Origin: Shewanella morhuae
GTDB taxonomy: Bacteria; Pseudomonadota; Gammaproteobacteria; Enterobacterales; Shewanellaceae
DNA: 64,000 bases
NCBI RefSeq assembly: GCF_900156405.1
Contig: NZ_FTNN01000004.1
Span: 1 to 64,000, forward strand
Direction: 5' to 3'
The position numbers and the translations under genes are program-made. The notes under the pieces are model-generated. The model was not told the origin of the DNA and searched no databases. It was given only the letters and a program-made list of their open reading frames with translations. Positions 30,015 to 40,900 of this stretch are shown piece after piece (within the stretch, counting starts at the first letter, position 1; each line of letters begins with the position of its first letter).

Positions 30015-30208
30015 CAAAGTTGATCTCTACCAAGATAATTAGTTAGAAAATTACCACAGCTATGCCAGCGTAAATGTTGATAAAACGCATACTTCTTATA
30101 TTACTAGGCCGCTAGAGGGAGTTTAATAGATTAATTTTTGTATATATATCGTAGACGCTAATGCACGATTAACTAAATTACATTCGATTTAATCTAAAAA
30201 TAATCCAT

Positions 30209-30234
30209 AAAAAAAGCACCTTTAAGGTGCTTTT
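30209..30234 (-). terminator. Terminator of the DUF481 gene
   Basis: GCACC / GGTGC stem flanked by A-run and T-run; on the minus strand it ends in T7. Confidence 0.8.
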
Positions 30235-30253
30235 CTAAAACGGTTGCGTGCTA

Positions 30254-30991
30254 TTAGAAAGAATATAACAAGGTCATATTCGTTTCAGTATCAGTACCTT
30301 TTTTATCGTCTAATGGCTCGCTGTTATAACGTACGATAACGGCAAACTTCATCGCCAATGCACCAATAATATTAGCAGTTAACGAGGTCTCAGAGCGGGC
30401 ATCAAGCTTATCACCATAATCAGCCACAAAACGTTGTTGGAATTTAGAGGTATCGGTAATTTCTGTTTCGAAGTTAATCACGCCGTGAGCCACCACACTA
30501 TCATTCGTATCATAACCTTCGATAAGTGCTTGCTCATTATCCAGACGTTGATAGATATAACCAGGGCCGACTTCAACATCTAAAAAGGTTTTAGTGGTAT
30601 CGTAAAGCCGATGACCATAACCGGTAGCACCAGAAACAGTGTACTCATAGCCCGTAAACGGGTCGACTTCGTAGTTAGCATTGGCAAACAGGTAGCTACG
30701 ATCTGTCATCTTATAGTTGCCTTGAGCGCCGACAAAATAACGCTTAGCCGTAACGGTCTCCGAATCCTCTTTGTATAAGCCTTCGAGTAAGTATTGGTTT
30801 TCCCAATCACCTAGCTCATGTTTAAGATTTAAACGCCCCTTAAATGATGAGGTTTCGGTATTACCAGTAGTTAACGTAGCACCTAACTCGGCTTCGCCAG
30901 CGAATGTCCTATCGCCTTTAACAAAATCTGCGCCGGCAGTTGCCATAAAAGGTGTCGTCAGTAATATTGCGGTTGTCAGTACTTTCTTCAT
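30254..30991 (-). CDS. DUF481 outer-membrane beta-barrel protein
   Basis: 245 residues. Signal peptide MKKVLTTAILLTTPFMATAG, then alternating beta strands ending in the terminal Phe typical of outer-membrane barrels (TLLYSF). EAELGATLTTGNTETSSFKG is the hallmark start of the DUF481 family (YdiY, salt-induced outer-membrane protein). Its role in the outer membrane is unknown; proximity to nhaD may reflect salt response. AGGAAC precedes the ATG. Confidence 0.88.
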   Translation of the reverse strand: MKKVLTTAILLTTPFMATAGADFVKGDRTFAGEAELGATLTTGNTETSSFKGRLNLKHELGDWENQYLLEGLYKEDSETVTAKRYFVGAQGNYKMTDRSYLFANANYEVDPFTGYEYTVSGATGYGHRLYDTTKTFLDVEVGPGYIYQRLDNEQALIEGYDTNDSVVAHGVINFETEITDTSKFQQRFVADYGDKLDARSETSLTANIIGALAMKFAVIVRYNSEPLDDKKGTDTETNMTLLYSF

Positions 30992-31153
30992 CTTTATTCG
31001 TTCCTATTCTGTAAATCCAATCCCTATAAATATCTGTTTAGTCCTACATAACTAGATAAACACATATTAATAAGGGTTAGTATTTCCCACTGAAAATCTG
31101 CGCAATATTAGCATTGACGATTAAAAAATGAAAATTGCATCTATTTAAAGCAT

Positions 31154-31178
31154 AAAAAAACCCGCCATAGGCGGGTTT
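31154..31178 (-). terminator. fba terminator
   Basis: Stem AAACCCGCC / GGCGGGTTT, 3-nt loop, T7 on the minus strand. It closes the tkt-epd-pgk-fba cluster. Confidence 0.9.
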
Positions 31179-31196
31179 CTACTACAACAATAACGC

Positions 31197-32264
31197 TTAC
31201 ATATTGATCTTTGGATCTAACGCACCAGACTGGTACGCTTTATACATTGCTTGTAAAGACAATGGCTTAATCTTAGATGCTTGACCCGCACAACCAAAAG
31301 CTTCATAGCGGATAGTACAGATATCGGCCATTGCTTCCATTGATGCCTTAAGGAATTTACGTGGATCAAATTCACTTGGGTTTTCAGCTAAAAACTTACG
31401 AACCGCACCGGTTGAGGCTAAGCGTAAGTCAGTATCGATATTCACCTTACGCACACCGTGCTTAATGCCTTCAACGATTTCTTCTAATGGCACACCGTAG
31501 GTTTCTGGGATCTGACCACCATATTGATTGATGATTTTCAACCACTCTTGCGGTACTGAAGATGAACCGTGCATTACTAAGTGAGTGTTAGGAATACGTG
31601 CGTGGATTTCTTTAATGCGATCGATGCGCAGCACCTCACCCGTAGGTTTACGGCTGAACTTGTAAGCGCCATGGCTAGTACCAATAGCAATCGCTAATGC
31701 ATCAACATGGGTATCTGCCACAAAACGCGCGGCTTCATCAGGAGTCGTTAGCATTTGATCCATGCTTAGCGTGCCTACTGCACCAATGCCATCTTCTTCG
31801 CCTGCTTGGCCTGTTTCTAGGCTACCTAAACAACCGATTTCACCTTCTACCGACACACCACAGGCATGGGCGAAAGCTACTGTGCGGCGGGTAACATCGA
31901 CGTTGTACTCATAAGAGGCGGGCGTTTTACCGTCAGCCATTAAAGAGCCATCCATCATCACTGATGACATACCCAATTGAATAGAACGCTGACAGATGTC
32001 AGGATCGGTACCGTGGTCTTGGTGAATACACACAGGAATATCTGGATACTGCTCAAGGGCAGCTGCCATCAAATATTTAAGGAACTGTGGGCGGGCATAT
32101 TTACGCGCACCCGCTGAGGCTTGCACAATCACAGGGCTGTTTGTTGCTTCAGCAGATTGCATGATGGCACGCATCTGCTCTAAGTTATTAACGTTGAACG
32201 CAGGCACACCGTATCCATGTTCTGCTGCGTGATCAAGTAGTTGTCGTAGGGAAATTAACGCCAT
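31197..32264 (-). CDS. fba: Class II fructose-bisphosphate aldolase
   Basis: 355 residues. Zn-binding and catalytic motifs: [50 protein letters not shown] and [11 protein letters not shown]. Length and sequence fit the type B (Calvin-cycle-like) class II group rather than E. coli FbaA. It cleaves fructose-1,6-bisphosphate to DHAP and glyceraldehyde-3-phosphate. It is the last gene of the glycolytic cluster, 197 bp after pgk. Confidence 0.95.
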   Translation of the reverse strand: MALISLRQLLDHAAEHGYGVPAFNVNNLEQMRAIMQSAEATNSPVIVQASAGARKYARPQFLKYLMAAALEQYPDIPVCIHQDHGTDPDICQRSIQLGMSSVMMDGSLMADGKTPASYEYNVDVTRRTVAFAHACGVSVEGEIGCLGSLETGQAGEEDGIGAVGTLSMDQMLTTPDEAARFVADTHVDALAIAIGTSHGAYKFSRKPTGEVLRIDRIKEIHARIPNTHLVMHGSSSVPQEWLKIINQYGGQIPETYGVPLEEIVEGIKHGVRKVNIDTDLRLASTGAVRKFLAENPSEFDPRKFLKASMEAMADICTIRYEAFGCAGQASKIKPLSLQAMYKAYQSGALDPKINM

Positions 32265-32424
32265 TTTGTAACTCCAATAATAGGGTGATATCTATCACCG
32301 AGGTCGCTATCGTTTGGATGGATTTTTATGCCCATACTCAGCTAATCACTTAACTAAATACGGGCGGTTTTTTTTTATAATTATGTTACTTTTTTATGAA
32401 AGCTTTAATGTTATCAAAGCTTAT

Positions 32425-32445
32425 CGCGGCATCTTACGTGCCGCG
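32425..32445. other. pgk-fba intercistronic hairpin
   Basis: Stem CGCGGCA / TGCCGCG, 7-nt loop. A T-run follows only on the plus strand, so for the pgk-fba transcript it is probably a stability or processing element rather than a terminator. A longer weak repeat (AGCTTT...AAAGCT) flanks it. Confidence 0.5.
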
Positions 32446-32461
32446 TTTTTAAATCTATATC

Positions 32462-33637
32462 TTATGCGCCGCGCTTTTCTAACATCGCCACTGCGGGTAA
32501 TTCTTTACCTTCAAGAAACTCAAGGAAAGCGCCGCCGCCAGTAGAGATGTAAGATATTTTATCGGCAATGCCGTACTTATCAACTGCCGCTAACGTGTCG
32601 CCACCGCCTGCAATAGAGAAAGCTTTTGAATCGGCAATGGCCTGTGCAATACGGCGAGTACCCTCACCAAATTGGTCAAATTCGAACACGCCAACGGGGC
32701 CATTCCATACGATAGTGCCCGCTGATTCAATGATTTTAGCCAGTGCTTCAGCGCTATCGGGACCAATATCAAAAATCATTTCACTGTCGCTAACATCACC
32801 CACTGCTTTCAACGTCGCAGCTGCAGTTGGACTAAATTCGTTTGCCACCACCACATCCGTCGGCACAGGAATATCAGCGCCACGACTCTTAGCATTGGCA
32901 ACTAAACGCTTAGCTTCATCAAGTAAATCCACTTCATAAAGTGATTTACCTACGTTATAACCTGCCGCTGCGATGAAAGTATTTGCAATACCGCCGCCAA
33001 CCACTAACTGATCAACGATGCCAGATAAGCTCTCTAATACAGTGAGTTTAGTCGACACTTTTGAGCCGCCAACGATTGCCACCATAGGGCGCGCTGGATT
33101 ATCTAACGCTTTGCCTAAGGCATCTAATTCTTGTGCTAATAATGGGCCAGCACAGGCGATTGGAGCAAACATGCCAACACCGTGGGTCGATGCTTGCGCG
33201 CGATGGGCTGTACCAAAGGCATCCATTACATAGACATCACACAATGCTGCCATTTTTTGCGACAGCGCTTCGTTGTTTTTGCCTTCGCCCACGTTAAAGC
33301 GCACGTTTTCGAACACCACCACTTCGCCAACAGCAACATCGACGCCGTCTAAATAATCTGTCGCTAAACGCACTTTACAAGGCAGAGCTTTTGCCAAGTA
33401 ATCAACCACTGGTTGCAGTGAATATTCGGCATTGTATTCACCTTCAGTCGGGCGACCTAAATGCGACATCACCATTACGGCGGCGCCTTTAGCAAGGGCT
33501 AACTCGATAGTCGGTAAAGAGGCGCGCAGACGTGCATCACTGGTGACGACGCCATTGCTAACGGGCACATTGAGATCTTCGCGAATAAGCACACGCTTAC
33601 CTTGTAGATCTAAATCTGACATATTGATAATTGCCAT
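32462..33637 (-). CDS. pgk: Phosphoglycerate kinase
   Basis: 391 residues. [11 protein letters not shown] and [11 protein letters not shown] at the N-terminus, the hinge and Lys/Arg substrate residues ([21 protein letters not shown]) and the C-terminal ADP region ([30 protein letters not shown]) are all present. It makes ATP from 1,3-bisphosphoglycerate. The ATG at 33637 has AAGGAAG upstream; the longer ORF start (33742) is not supported. Confidence 0.97.
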   Translation of the reverse strand: MAIINMSDLDLQGKRVLIREDLNVPVSNGVVTSDARLRASLPTIELALAKGAAVMVMSHLGRPTEGEYNAEYSLQPVVDYLAKALPCKVRLATDYLDGVDVAVGEVVVFENVRFNVGEGKNNEALSQKMAALCDVYVMDAFGTAHRAQASTHGVGMFAPIACAGPLLAQELDALGKALDNPARPMVAIVGGSKVSTKLTVLESLSGIVDQLVVGGGIANTFIAAAGYNVGKSLYEVDLLDEAKRLVANAKSRGADIPVPTDVVVANEFSPTAAATLKAVGDVSDSEMIFDIGPDSAEALAKIIESAGTIVWNGPVGVFEFDQFGEGTRRIAQAIADSKAFSIAGGGDTLAAVDKYGIADKISYISTGGGAFLEFLEGKELPAVAMLEKRGA

Positions 33638-33765
33638 GGTAACGCTTCCTTTTATAATCAAAAAACAAACTGGTTTTACCTCAATCGGCCTTAATTTATG
33701 CCATTCGACTTGCCGCAAAATGGGCGACAACCCCTCAACCAATTGATGAATAATCTATTCTTTTA

Positions 33766-34782
33766 TTAGCCTCGTTTGGCTGCAATCATCGCCAAACTGG
33801 TATCTAACATACGGTTGGCAAAACCCCACTCGTTATCACACCAAAGCAGAAGCTTTACTAACTGGCCAGCGCTGACACGGGTTTGAGTGCCATCAACAAT
33901 ACTGGAGCGCGGATCATGGTTAAAATCACATGAAACTAAGGGCTCGTCAGTATAGCCTAAAATACCGTTAAATCGCCCGTTGGCTGCGGACTCCAACACC
34001 TGATTAACCGTGGCTATATCAACAATTTTATCAAGGGTTACAGACAAGTCGATCGCGGTCACGTTAATGGTAGGCACACGCACCGAAATAGCCTCAAACT
34101 TATCTTTCATGTGCGGCAAAATACGCTCAATACCACGTGCAAGTTTAGTGTCTACAGGGATAATAGATTGGCTCGCTGCGCGGGTGCGACGTAAATCATC
34201 GTGGTAAGCATCAATCACTTGCTGATCATTCATCGCGGAATGGATCGTGGTAATCGCGCCACTTTTAACGCCAAAATGATAATCGAGTACATCGATCACC
34301 GGCACAATACAGTTAGTCGTGCAAGAAGCGTTAGAGATGACGGTATGTTCCGCGCAGAGTAAATCGTGGTTAACGCCATACACAATCGTGGCGTCAACAT
34401 CGGCAGAGGATGGATGGCTAATCAGTACTTGTTTAGCGCCAGCATGAATATGGGCTTCACAGCTTTTACGGTCGAGTAATACACCGGTGGCCTCGTAGAC
34501 TATGTCTATGTCCATTTCATGCCAAGGGAGTTTTGTGGGATCGGGCTCGTGCAGAATTTTAATCGCATCATCGCCAATCAACATGTGATCGTCTGCGAGC
34601 TTCACTTTGTGGGCAAACCGACCATGGGTAGTGTCGTACTGGGTCAAATGAATAATGGCTTCAGGTTTAGCGAGTTCATTAATCGCGACAATCTGCATTT
34701 GCTGCCGCTTCCCTGACTCATACAAAGCACGAAGAATAGAGCGACCGATACGGCCATAACCATTGATAGCAACTCGGATCAT
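33766..34782 (-). CDS. epd: D-erythrose-4-phosphate dehydrogenase
   Basis: 338 residues. NAD fold [19 protein letters not shown], active-site [10 protein letters not shown] with catalytic Cys, substrate motif [16 protein letters not shown] and C-terminal [13 protein letters not shown]. The whole sequence tracks E. coli Epd rather than GapA, for example VVAINELA and the [20 protein letters not shown] segment. It oxidises erythrose-4-phosphate towards pyridoxal phosphate synthesis. The tkt-epd-pgk-fba order supports the call. Confidence 0.92.
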   Translation of the reverse strand: MIRVAINGYGRIGRSILRALYESGKRQQMQIVAINELAKPEAIIHLTQYDTTHGRFAHKVKLADDHMLIGDDAIKILHEPDPTKLPWHEMDIDIVYEATGVLLDRKSCEAHIHAGAKQVLISHPSSADVDATIVYGVNHDLLCAEHTVISNASCTTNCIVPVIDVLDYHFGVKSGAITTIHSAMNDQQVIDAYHDDLRRTRAASQSIIPVDTKLARGIERILPHMKDKFEAISVRVPTINVTAIDLSVTLDKIVDIATVNQVLESAANGRFNGILGYTDEPLVSCDFNHDPRSSIVDGTQTRVSAGQLVKLLLWCDNEWGFANRMLDTSLAMIAAKRG

Positions 34783-34807
34783 TGAGGTCTCTATTTCCTC
34801 TAAATAC

Positions 34808-34836
34808 AAAAACGGCCTGCAAAACATTGCAAGCCG
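34808..34836 (-). terminator. Weak terminator after tkt
   Basis: Minus-strand stem CGGCTTGCAA / TTGCAGGCCG with one mismatch, then T5. It lies just upstream of epd, so it may attenuate tkt read-through. Confidence 0.6.
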
Positions 34837-34898
34837 CATTATACAGATTAACGCTTAAAAAGTTTAACCTTTTGTATTGAATCTAATCTCTTAAGCCA

Positions 34899-36893
34899 TT
34901 AGCCCAGTGATTTTGCAGCATTCAGCACATTTTCAACAGTGAAACCAAAGTGATTAAGTAACACGTTACCTGGTGCTGACTCACCAAAAGTGGTCATACC
35001 TACAACTTTGCCTTCAAAACCAATGTACTTATACCAGAAGTCACTATGCGCAGCTTCAATCGCTACACGTTTAGTTACTGCTCGTGGCAATACAGATTCT
35101 TTATAAGCGGCATCTTGCTTATCAAACTCAGTAGTTGATGGCATAGAAACCACACGAACGTGTTTACCTTGTTCGGTTAATGCCGCAGCGGCATCCATTG
35201 CTAGCTGTACTTCGCTACCCGTTGCAATAAAGATAAATTCTGGCGTACCAGCACAATCTTGCAATACGTAACCACCTTTAGCCACATTAGCTAACTGTTC
35301 GCTAGTACGCGCTTGAGCTTTAAGGTTTTGACGGCTAAAGATAAGCGATGTTGGAGCATTGCGACGTTGAATAGCCGCTTTCCAAGAAACCGCTGTTTCT
35401 GCTGCGTCACATGGGCGCCATACGGCCATATTTGGCGTCATACGCAAGTTGGCTAATTGCTCAACTGGCTGATGCGTTGGACCATCTTCACCTTGACCGA
35501 TAGAGTCATGGGTATAAACGAAAATGTTTTGAATCCCCATCAGCGCTGACATACGGACTGCGTTGCGGGCATATTCCATGAACATCATGAACGTTGCGCC
35601 GTAGTTGATGAAACCACCGTGCAGCGATGCACCATTCATAATGCCGCTCATGCCAAATTCACGCACACCGTAGTAGATGTAGTTACCAGCTGGATCGTCC
35701 TGAATACCTTTAGAACCTGACCATAGTGTCAAGTTAGAACCCGCTAAGTCAGCAGAGCCGCCTAACAGTTCAGGCAACATAGCACCGAAAGCACCGATGG
35801 CATTTTGTGAGGCTTTACGACTTGCAATACCTTCAGCTTTGTCCTGTGATGCTTGAACAAATGCTTGCGCTTTTTCTTCAAAATCAGCAGGTAACTCACC
35901 TTTTAGTACACGGCGATCGTATTCAGCAGCCAGTTCTGGATAAGCAGTAGTGTAAGCCGCAAACTTTTCATTCCAAGCTGCTTCACGGGCAGCACCCGCA
36001 GCTTTAGCATCCCAACCTGCATAAACCTCGCTTGGGATTTCAAATGGGGCATATGGCCAGCCAAGGAACTCACGGGCGGCGGCAATTTCTGCATCGCCTA
36101 ATGGTGCACCGTGGCAATCGTGGCTGCCAGATTTGTTAGGTGAACCAAAACCAATAATGGTTTTGCAGCAAATCATTGTTGGTTTATCGGTAACCGCTTT
36201 AGCCGCTTCGATTGCCGCGCGGATAGCATCACTATCGTGACCGTCAACACCTGCAATAACATGCCAGCCGTAAGCTTCAAAACGCTTTGGCGTATCATCG
36301 GTGAACCAGCCTTCAACATGGCCATCGATAGAAATACCGTTGTCATCCCAAAATGCAACCAGTTTGCCTAAGCCTAACGTACCGGCTAATGAACAGGCTT
36401 CGTGGGAAATACCTTCCATTAAACAGCCGTCGCCAAGGAAACAGTAAGTGTAGTGATCGACAATATCGTGACCGTCACGGTTAAACTGTGCCGCTAAGGT
36501 TTTTTCAGCAATCGCCATACCGACAGCATTGCTGATGCCCGCACCGAGTGGACCTGTTGTGGTTTCAACACCTGGGGTGTAACCGTATTCTGGATGACCC
36601 GGTGTTTTTGAATGCAGTTGGCGGAACTGTTTCAGTTCTTCAATCGGTAACTCATAACCACTCAGGTGTAGTAAAGAGTAGATCAGCATTGAACCGTGAC
36701 CATTAGAAAGAACGAAACGGTCTCTATCTACCCATTTAGGATTGGTCGGGTTGTGCTTAAGGAAATCATTCCACAGCACTTCAGCAATATCTGCCATACC
36801 CATTGGGGCGCCGGGATGGCCTGAATTAGCTTTTTGAACTGCATCCATACTTAACGCACGGATTGCGTTTGCGAGTACTTTACGGGAAGACAT
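34899..36893 (-). CDS. tkt: Transketolase
   Basis: 664 residues. The TPP motif runs [13 protein letters not shown] to [10 protein letters not shown], with [12 protein letters not shown] at the N-terminus, the catalytic Glu region ([25 protein letters not shown]) and RPCDAAET in the pyrimidine domain. It moves two-carbon units in the pentose-phosphate pathway. The ATG at 36893 has AGGAG upstream. It is divergent from metK across a 490-bp region. Confidence 0.97.
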   Translation of the reverse strand: MSSRKVLANAIRALSMDAVQKANSGHPGAPMGMADIAEVLWNDFLKHNPTNPKWVDRDRFVLSNGHGSMLIYSLLHLSGYELPIEELKQFRQLHSKTPGHPEYGYTPGVETTTGPLGAGISNAVGMAIAEKTLAAQFNRDGHDIVDHYTYCFLGDGCLMEGISHEACSLAGTLGLGKLVAFWDDNGISIDGHVEGWFTDDTPKRFEAYGWHVIAGVDGHDSDAIRAAIEAAKAVTDKPTMICCKTIIGFGSPNKSGSHDCHGAPLGDAEIAAAREFLGWPYAPFEIPSEVYAGWDAKAAGAAREAAWNEKFAAYTTAYPELAAEYDRRVLKGELPADFEEKAQAFVQASQDKAEGIASRKASQNAIGAFGAMLPELLGGSADLAGSNLTLWSGSKGIQDDPAGNYIYYGVREFGMSGIMNGASLHGGFINYGATFMMFMEYARNAVRMSALMGIQNIFVYTHDSIGQGEDGPTHQPVEQLANLRMTPNMAVWRPCDAAETAVSWKAAIQRRNAPTSLIFSRQNLKAQARTSEQLANVAKGGYVLQDCAGTPEFIFIATGSEVQLAMDAAAALTEQGKHVRVVSMPSTTEFDKQDAAYKESVLPRAVTKRVAIEAAHSDFWYKYIGFEGKVVGMTTFGESAPGNVLLNHFGFTVENVLNAAKSLG

Positions 36894-37315
36894 GCTCTCT
36901 CCTGCTTGTTTGTGAGGTCTAGCGGGCAATTTGGATGGATATTTTCCCCTACATCCGAAGAGGACGCAAACGAAAATGCACTAAAGCACTTAAGTTTAAC
37001 CGAACTAAAGCACTCCAATTTACGTATATTGATTGTTAAACACGCTAAATACCCAGTATTAATAGCACTAGCATGTAAATTAGCATGGCTTATTTGTCAC
37101 TGATACCTAACAATATTATGGATAAAATGGCCTAAGCTAGAGAGAGTTCGCATACGGTTTCAGATTAATTTAAAAATGAAAAGATGAATTTAAATGAATT
37201 AAATTCATCAACTTATATCATAAACCAAGCGATGATATTATCTTCACATTTGGGGTACACCTCACTTTACACGCAAATATTTTGCTTAGGGGGTGTCATC
37301 AAAGTGAAATTCCAC
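36894..37315. other. divergent region tkt / metK
   Basis: AT-rich, no credible ORF. It should hold the tkt promoter and upstream metK control sequences. Apart from the met boxes described separately, I recognise no operator. Confidence 0.4.
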
Positions 37316-37345
37316 TAAAATAGCCGTCTAGATGTAGATGCTTCT
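37316..37345 (+). promoter_or_regulatory. metK promoter -10 and MetJ operator (three met boxes)
   Basis: -10 TAAAAT (37316-37321) is directly followed by three contiguous 8-bp boxes, AGCCGTCT, AGATGTAG and ATGCTTCT, matching the MetJ consensus AGACGTCT at 7, 5 and 5 of 8 positions. MetJ with SAM as corepressor would bind over the transcription start and repress SAM synthesis. Confidence 0.75.
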
Positions 37346-37380
37346 ACACGTTTGAATGCTAACGACGAGATTTTCCTACT

Positions 37381-38532
37381 ATGGCAAAGCACTTGTTTAC
37401 TTCTGAGTCGGTCTCAGAAGGTCATCCCGATAAAATTGCAGATCAGATTTCTGATGCTGTGCTAGATGCAATTCTGGCTCAAGATCCAAAAGCACGCGTG
37501 GCGTGTGAAACCTATGTCAAAACTGGCATGGTATTAGTGGGCGGCGAAGTCACCACTTCTGCTTGGGTTGATATCGAAGAAATCACCCGCAGAACCGTGC
37601 GAGAAATTGGTTATACCAATTCAGATATGGGCTTTGATGCAGACTCATGCGCGGTATTAAACGCTATTGGTAAGCAATCACCCGATATTAATCAAGGTGT
37701 AGATCGTGCCGATCCTGCTGAGCAAGGTGCTGGCGATCAAGGGTTAATGTTTGGTTATGCCAACAACGAAACCGATGTATTAATGCCAGCGCCTATCACT
37801 TATGCCCATGCATTAGTAAAGCGCCAGTCTGAAGTACGTAAAAGCGGTACACTGCCTTGGCTGCGCCCTGATGCGAAAAGCCAAGTCACTTTTGCCTATG
37901 ATGATGGCAAAATTGTCGGCATCGATGCTGTCGTGTTATCGACTCAGCACAGAGATGACGTTTCACAAGCCGACTTAATTGAAGGCGTGATGGAAACCAT
38001 CATCAAACCAGTTCTGCCTGCTCAATGGTTAAATAAAGATACTAAATTCTTTATCAACCCAACTGGTCGCTTTGTTATCGGTGGCCCTGTAGGTGATTGT
38101 GGCTTAACCGGTCGTAAGATCATCGTTGATACCTACGGCGGCATGGCCCGTCACGGTGGCGGCGCATTCTCAGGTAAAGACCCATCAAAAGTGGATCGTA
38201 GTGCAGCCTATGCCGCCCGTTATGTGGCTAAAAACATCGTTGCAGCGGGTCTTGCTGATCGCTGTGAAATTCAAGTGTCTTACGCGATTGGTGTAGCAGA
38301 GCCGACTTCTATCAGCATAGAAACCTTCGGTACAGGTAAAGTGTCTGAAGAACTGCTGATCAAGTTAGTGCGTCAACACTTTGAACTACGTCCATACGGC
38401 TTAACGGCGATGTTAGATTTAGCTCGCCCAATTTACCAAGCAACTGCCGCTTATGGCCACTTTGGTCGTAACGAGTTCCCTTGGGAAGCGACCGATAAAG
38501 CAGAAGCACTGCGCGCTGACGCGGGTTTATAA
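37381..38532 (+). CDS. metK: S-adenosylmethionine synthetase
   Basis: 383 residues. [32 protein letters not shown], the phosphate-binding [20 protein letters not shown] and a C-terminal [11 protein letters not shown] are all canonical. It makes SAM from methionine and ATP. Controlled by a MetJ operator just upstream. Its own terminator follows. Confidence 0.98.
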   Translation: MAKHLFTSESVSEGHPDKIADQISDAVLDAILAQDPKARVACETYVKTGMVLVGGEVTTSAWVDIEEITRRTVREIGYTNSDMGFDADSCAVLNAIGKQSPDINQGVDRADPAEQGAGDQGLMFGYANNETDVLMPAPITYAHALVKRQSEVRKSGTLPWLRPDAKSQVTFAYDDGKIVGIDAVVLSTQHRDDVSQADLIEGVMETIIKPVLPAQWLNKDTKFFINPTGRFVIGGPVGDCGLTGRKIIVDTYGGMARHGGGAFSGKDPSKVDRSAAYAARYVAKNIVAAGLADRCEIQVSYAIGVAEPTSISIETFGTGKVSEELLIKLVRQHFELRPYGLTAMLDLARPIYQATAAYGHFGRNEFPWEATDKAEALRADAGL

Positions 38533-38575
38533 TTTAAATCGTTTACGATTTAAGCTGCTAAGATTACAAAACATA

Positions 38576-38600
38576 AAAACCGCTACCCAGCGGTTTTTTA
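38576..38600 (+). terminator. metK terminator
   Basis: Stem AAAACCGCT / AGCGGTTTT, loop ACCC, T-run. Confidence 0.9.
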
Positions 38601-38837
38601 CATCCTAAATTTAACTTAACCGATTAAATAAACCTGCTAACTCAATCTGCAACAAGCAGATTTAACTGAACAACATGCAAATGCACGGAAAAATGGCGCG
38701 CTAATAAAAATCCAGTGCATAAAAATTACTAAGCAACAAATCTTAAGACTCACAAAAATCATACAACCTAGAGCTAAATCACATTTTTATCAGCGTAAAT
38801 TACAACACCTTGACATCATTTTAATGTTTCCATACCC

Positions 38838-38865
38838 TTCGCTATATACATAACTATATATCGAA
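38838..38865 (+). promoter_or_regulatory. ModE-type operator upstream of the ABC/TonB uptake genes
   Basis: Two 11-bp arms TTCGCTATATA and TATATATCGAA separated by CATAAC. The arms are inverted repeats with one mismatch and match the known ModE pattern (CGnTATATA, N6-8, TATATnnCG). A TTGACA at 38810-38815 with TACCCT 17 bp downstream gives a promoter whose start would fall within the palindrome, so molybdate-bound ModE would repress. modE itself is not in the window. Confidence 0.72.
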
Positions 38866-38882
38866 TATTGTGGCATTATTTC

Positions 38883-39914
38883 ATGGATACAAAGAAGCGT
38901 TTATTATTAAAAGCGTTAGCTTCTTGCGGCCTTTTAACTGCAGTACCCTCAACACTATGGGCGATGAATCAATCATTAGTCTTCCCATTTGGTAAGCTCC
39001 CTGCGGCTAACAAAATCCAACGCGTACTCAGTGCTGGCGCTCCTGCTGATATATTACTGTTAGCCCTAGTACCCGAAAAATTACTTGGATTTTCAGCCTT
39101 TGAAATCCCACGAAATAACCCATGGTTCTCACAAAGCATACAAACACTACCTAAACTAGGCCGATTATCGGGCCGTGCTAGCACCTTGTCGATTGAACAG
39201 TTACTCGCACTCAAACCAGATATTATTATCGACAGCGGCAGTGTTACTGACACTTTTAGCTCTCAGGCGGAGCGTATTACCGCACTCACGGGGATCCCCT
39301 ATCTTTTAGTTAGCGGTAAACTGTCTGACTCAGCCGAACAAATTAGGCAAGTAGCTGATGTTCTTAGCGTGGCATCAAGGGCTGAACCCTTAGCTAATAT
39401 GGCTGAAAAAATACTAACTGATGCCCGCATCTTTTCATCAACTCAAAGAAAACCTCTGCGGTTCTATGCCGCCAGAGGCGCAAAAGGATTAGAAACCGGT
39501 TTAGCGGGGTCATTACATACCGAGGCAGCCGAACTACTTGGATTAGAAAATGTAGCAAAACAAGCTGGGCGCCATGGCCTTGGACAAGTATCAATGGAGC
39601 AATTACTGCTATGGCAACCGGATGTGGTTTTAACACAGGATGAATCCACATATCAGCACATTTTAACCAACAGCCAATGGCAAGGTATTAACGCTGTGCA
39701 GCAACAGCAGGTTTTACACTACCCTCGTTTTCCGTTTGGTTGGTTAGATGCACCACCGGGCATTAATCGTTTATTAGGTTTGCGAAGATTACATGCCCAT
39801 TTCGATCCTAAAATACAGGCAGGGTTACAGGCAGATACACAAGCCTTCTTCGAGCTATTTTTCCATAGCACGCTCAGTGATGAGTCATACCAACAATTAG
39901 TGAAACAGCCATGA
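38883..39914 (+). CDS. Periplasmic substrate-binding protein of a FecB/TroA-type ABC importer
   Basis: About 343 residues. Signal segment with KKRLLLKALASCGLLTAVPS followed by a cleavage-type LWAM. The two-lobe helical-linker fold is shown by RVLSAGAPADILLLALVPEKLLGFSAF, SIEQLLALKPDIIIDSG, and the C-terminal lobe MEQLLLWQPDVVLTQD. Such proteins bind metal chelates, vitamin B12 or, in H. influenzae MolA, molybdate and tungstate. The ModE-type operator points to Mo/W oxyanion or a Mo chelate. The ATG at 38883 avoids overlap with the operator that a TTG at 38868 would nearly touch. It overlaps the permease gene by 4 bp. Confidence 0.82.
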   Translation: MDTKKRLLLKALASCGLLTAVPSTLWAMNQSLVFPFGKLPAANKIQRVLSAGAPADILLLALVPEKLLGFSAFEIPRNNPWFSQSIQTLPKLGRLSGRASTLSIEQLLALKPDIIIDSGSVTDTFSSQAERITALTGIPYLLVSGKLSDSAEQIRQVADVLSVASRAEPLANMAEKILTDARIFSSTQRKPLRFYAARGAKGLETGLAGSLHTEAAELLGLENVAKQAGRHGLGQVSMEQLLLWQPDVVLTQDESTYQHILTNSQWQGINAVQQQQVLHYPRFPFGWLDAPPGINRLLGLRRLHAHFDPKIQAGLQADTQAFFELFFHSTLSDESYQQLVKQP

Positions 39915-40900
39915 TGATGTCAAAAACCATCGGGGTTGTGAGCTTACTACTCTTAATGAGTATGTTTTTAGCGCTCACAGCAGGCAAATATCCCCTCTCA
40001 TTAGGGCAAATTAACGAACTGATTTTTTCTTCCCATTTATCCAGCGATCCTCGCCTTTCAATTGTATTTTGGCAAATTCGTCTGCCTAGAATGTTGGCCG
40101 CCATATTGGTGGGTGCCAGCCTTTCTGCCGCAGGTACGGCCTATCAAGGTATGTTCCGTAATCCGTTAGTTTCACCGGATATTTTAGGCGTTTCTGCCGG
40201 AGCGGGTTTAGGAGCAAGCGCGGCAATTTTGCTTGGATTACCTATGTTATTCATTCAGGCTTTTGCCTTTACAGGGGGCATTACAGTAGTCGTGTTGGTG
40301 TGTGTCATTGCCAAATTTACGCGCCGACAAGATCCGGTGTTATCACTCGTATTGATTGGGATCGCCATCGGCACTTTATGCGGTGCAGGGATTTCACTAA
40401 TAAAAGTGTTTGCAGACCCTTATATTGAGCTTCCTTCGATTACGTTTTGGTTACTTGGTGGCCTAAACTCAATTACCTTAGATGATATTGCTATCGCTAT
40501 GCCATTAATCCTCATAGGATTATTGCCATTATTTCTACTACGTTGGCGCATGAACCTTTCAAGCCTTCCCGATGACGAAGCCAAAGCAATTGGCGTTAAT
40601 GTCACCCGCTTACGGATTATTTTTATCATTAGTGCGACCTTAATCACCGCCTGCACTGTGTCCATTGCCGGTATTATTGGTTGGGTTGGATTAGTGGTTC
40701 CTCATATCTGCCGCACATTAATCGGTGCGAATAACCAACAATTATTGCCATTGTCGATGGCGGTCGGTGCCATTTTATTATTATTTACCGACACCATTGC
40801 CCGCAGCGTCGGTACTGTAGAATTACCCTTAGGTATTATTACCGCACTGATTGGCGCGCCATTTTTCCTTATTTTACTGATGAGGAGAGAGCGGCTGTGA
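39911..40900 (+). CDS. FecCD/BtuC-type ABC importer permease
   Basis: 329 residues, about 10 TM helices. RLPRMLAAILVGASLSAAGTAYQG, NPLVSPDILGVSAGAGLGA and the coupling segment with GWVGLVVPHICRTLIG are hallmarks of the FecCD family (type II importers). It forms the membrane channel with the neighbouring ATPase; MolB of H. influenzae is the nearest functional precedent. It begins within the end of the binding-protein gene and its stop overlaps the ATPase start by 4 bp. Confidence 0.9.
   Translation: MMMSKTIGVVSLLLLMSMFLALTAGKYPLSLGQINELIFSSHLSSDPRLSIVFWQIRLPRMLAAILVGASLSAAGTAYQGMFRNPLVSPDILGVSAGAGLGASAAILLGLPMLFIQAFAFTGGITVVVLVCVIAKFTRRQDPVLSLVLIGIAIGTLCGAGISLIKVFADPYIELPSITFWLLGGLNSITLDDIAIAMPLILIGLLPLFLLRWRMNLSSLPDDEAKAIGVNVTRLRIIFIISATLITACTVSIAGIIGWVGLVVPHICRTLIGANNQQLLPLSMAVGAILLLFTDTIARSVGTVELPLGIITALIGAPFFLILLMRRERL

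Noticed and set aside
32568-32939. 123-codon plus-strand frame within pgk
   Set aside because: Shadow of a strongly conserved gene on the minus strand.
38750-38800. CRP-like TCACA half-site upstream of the uptake operon
   Set aside because: Only one half-site (AAATCACATTT) is present; the left arm does not match.
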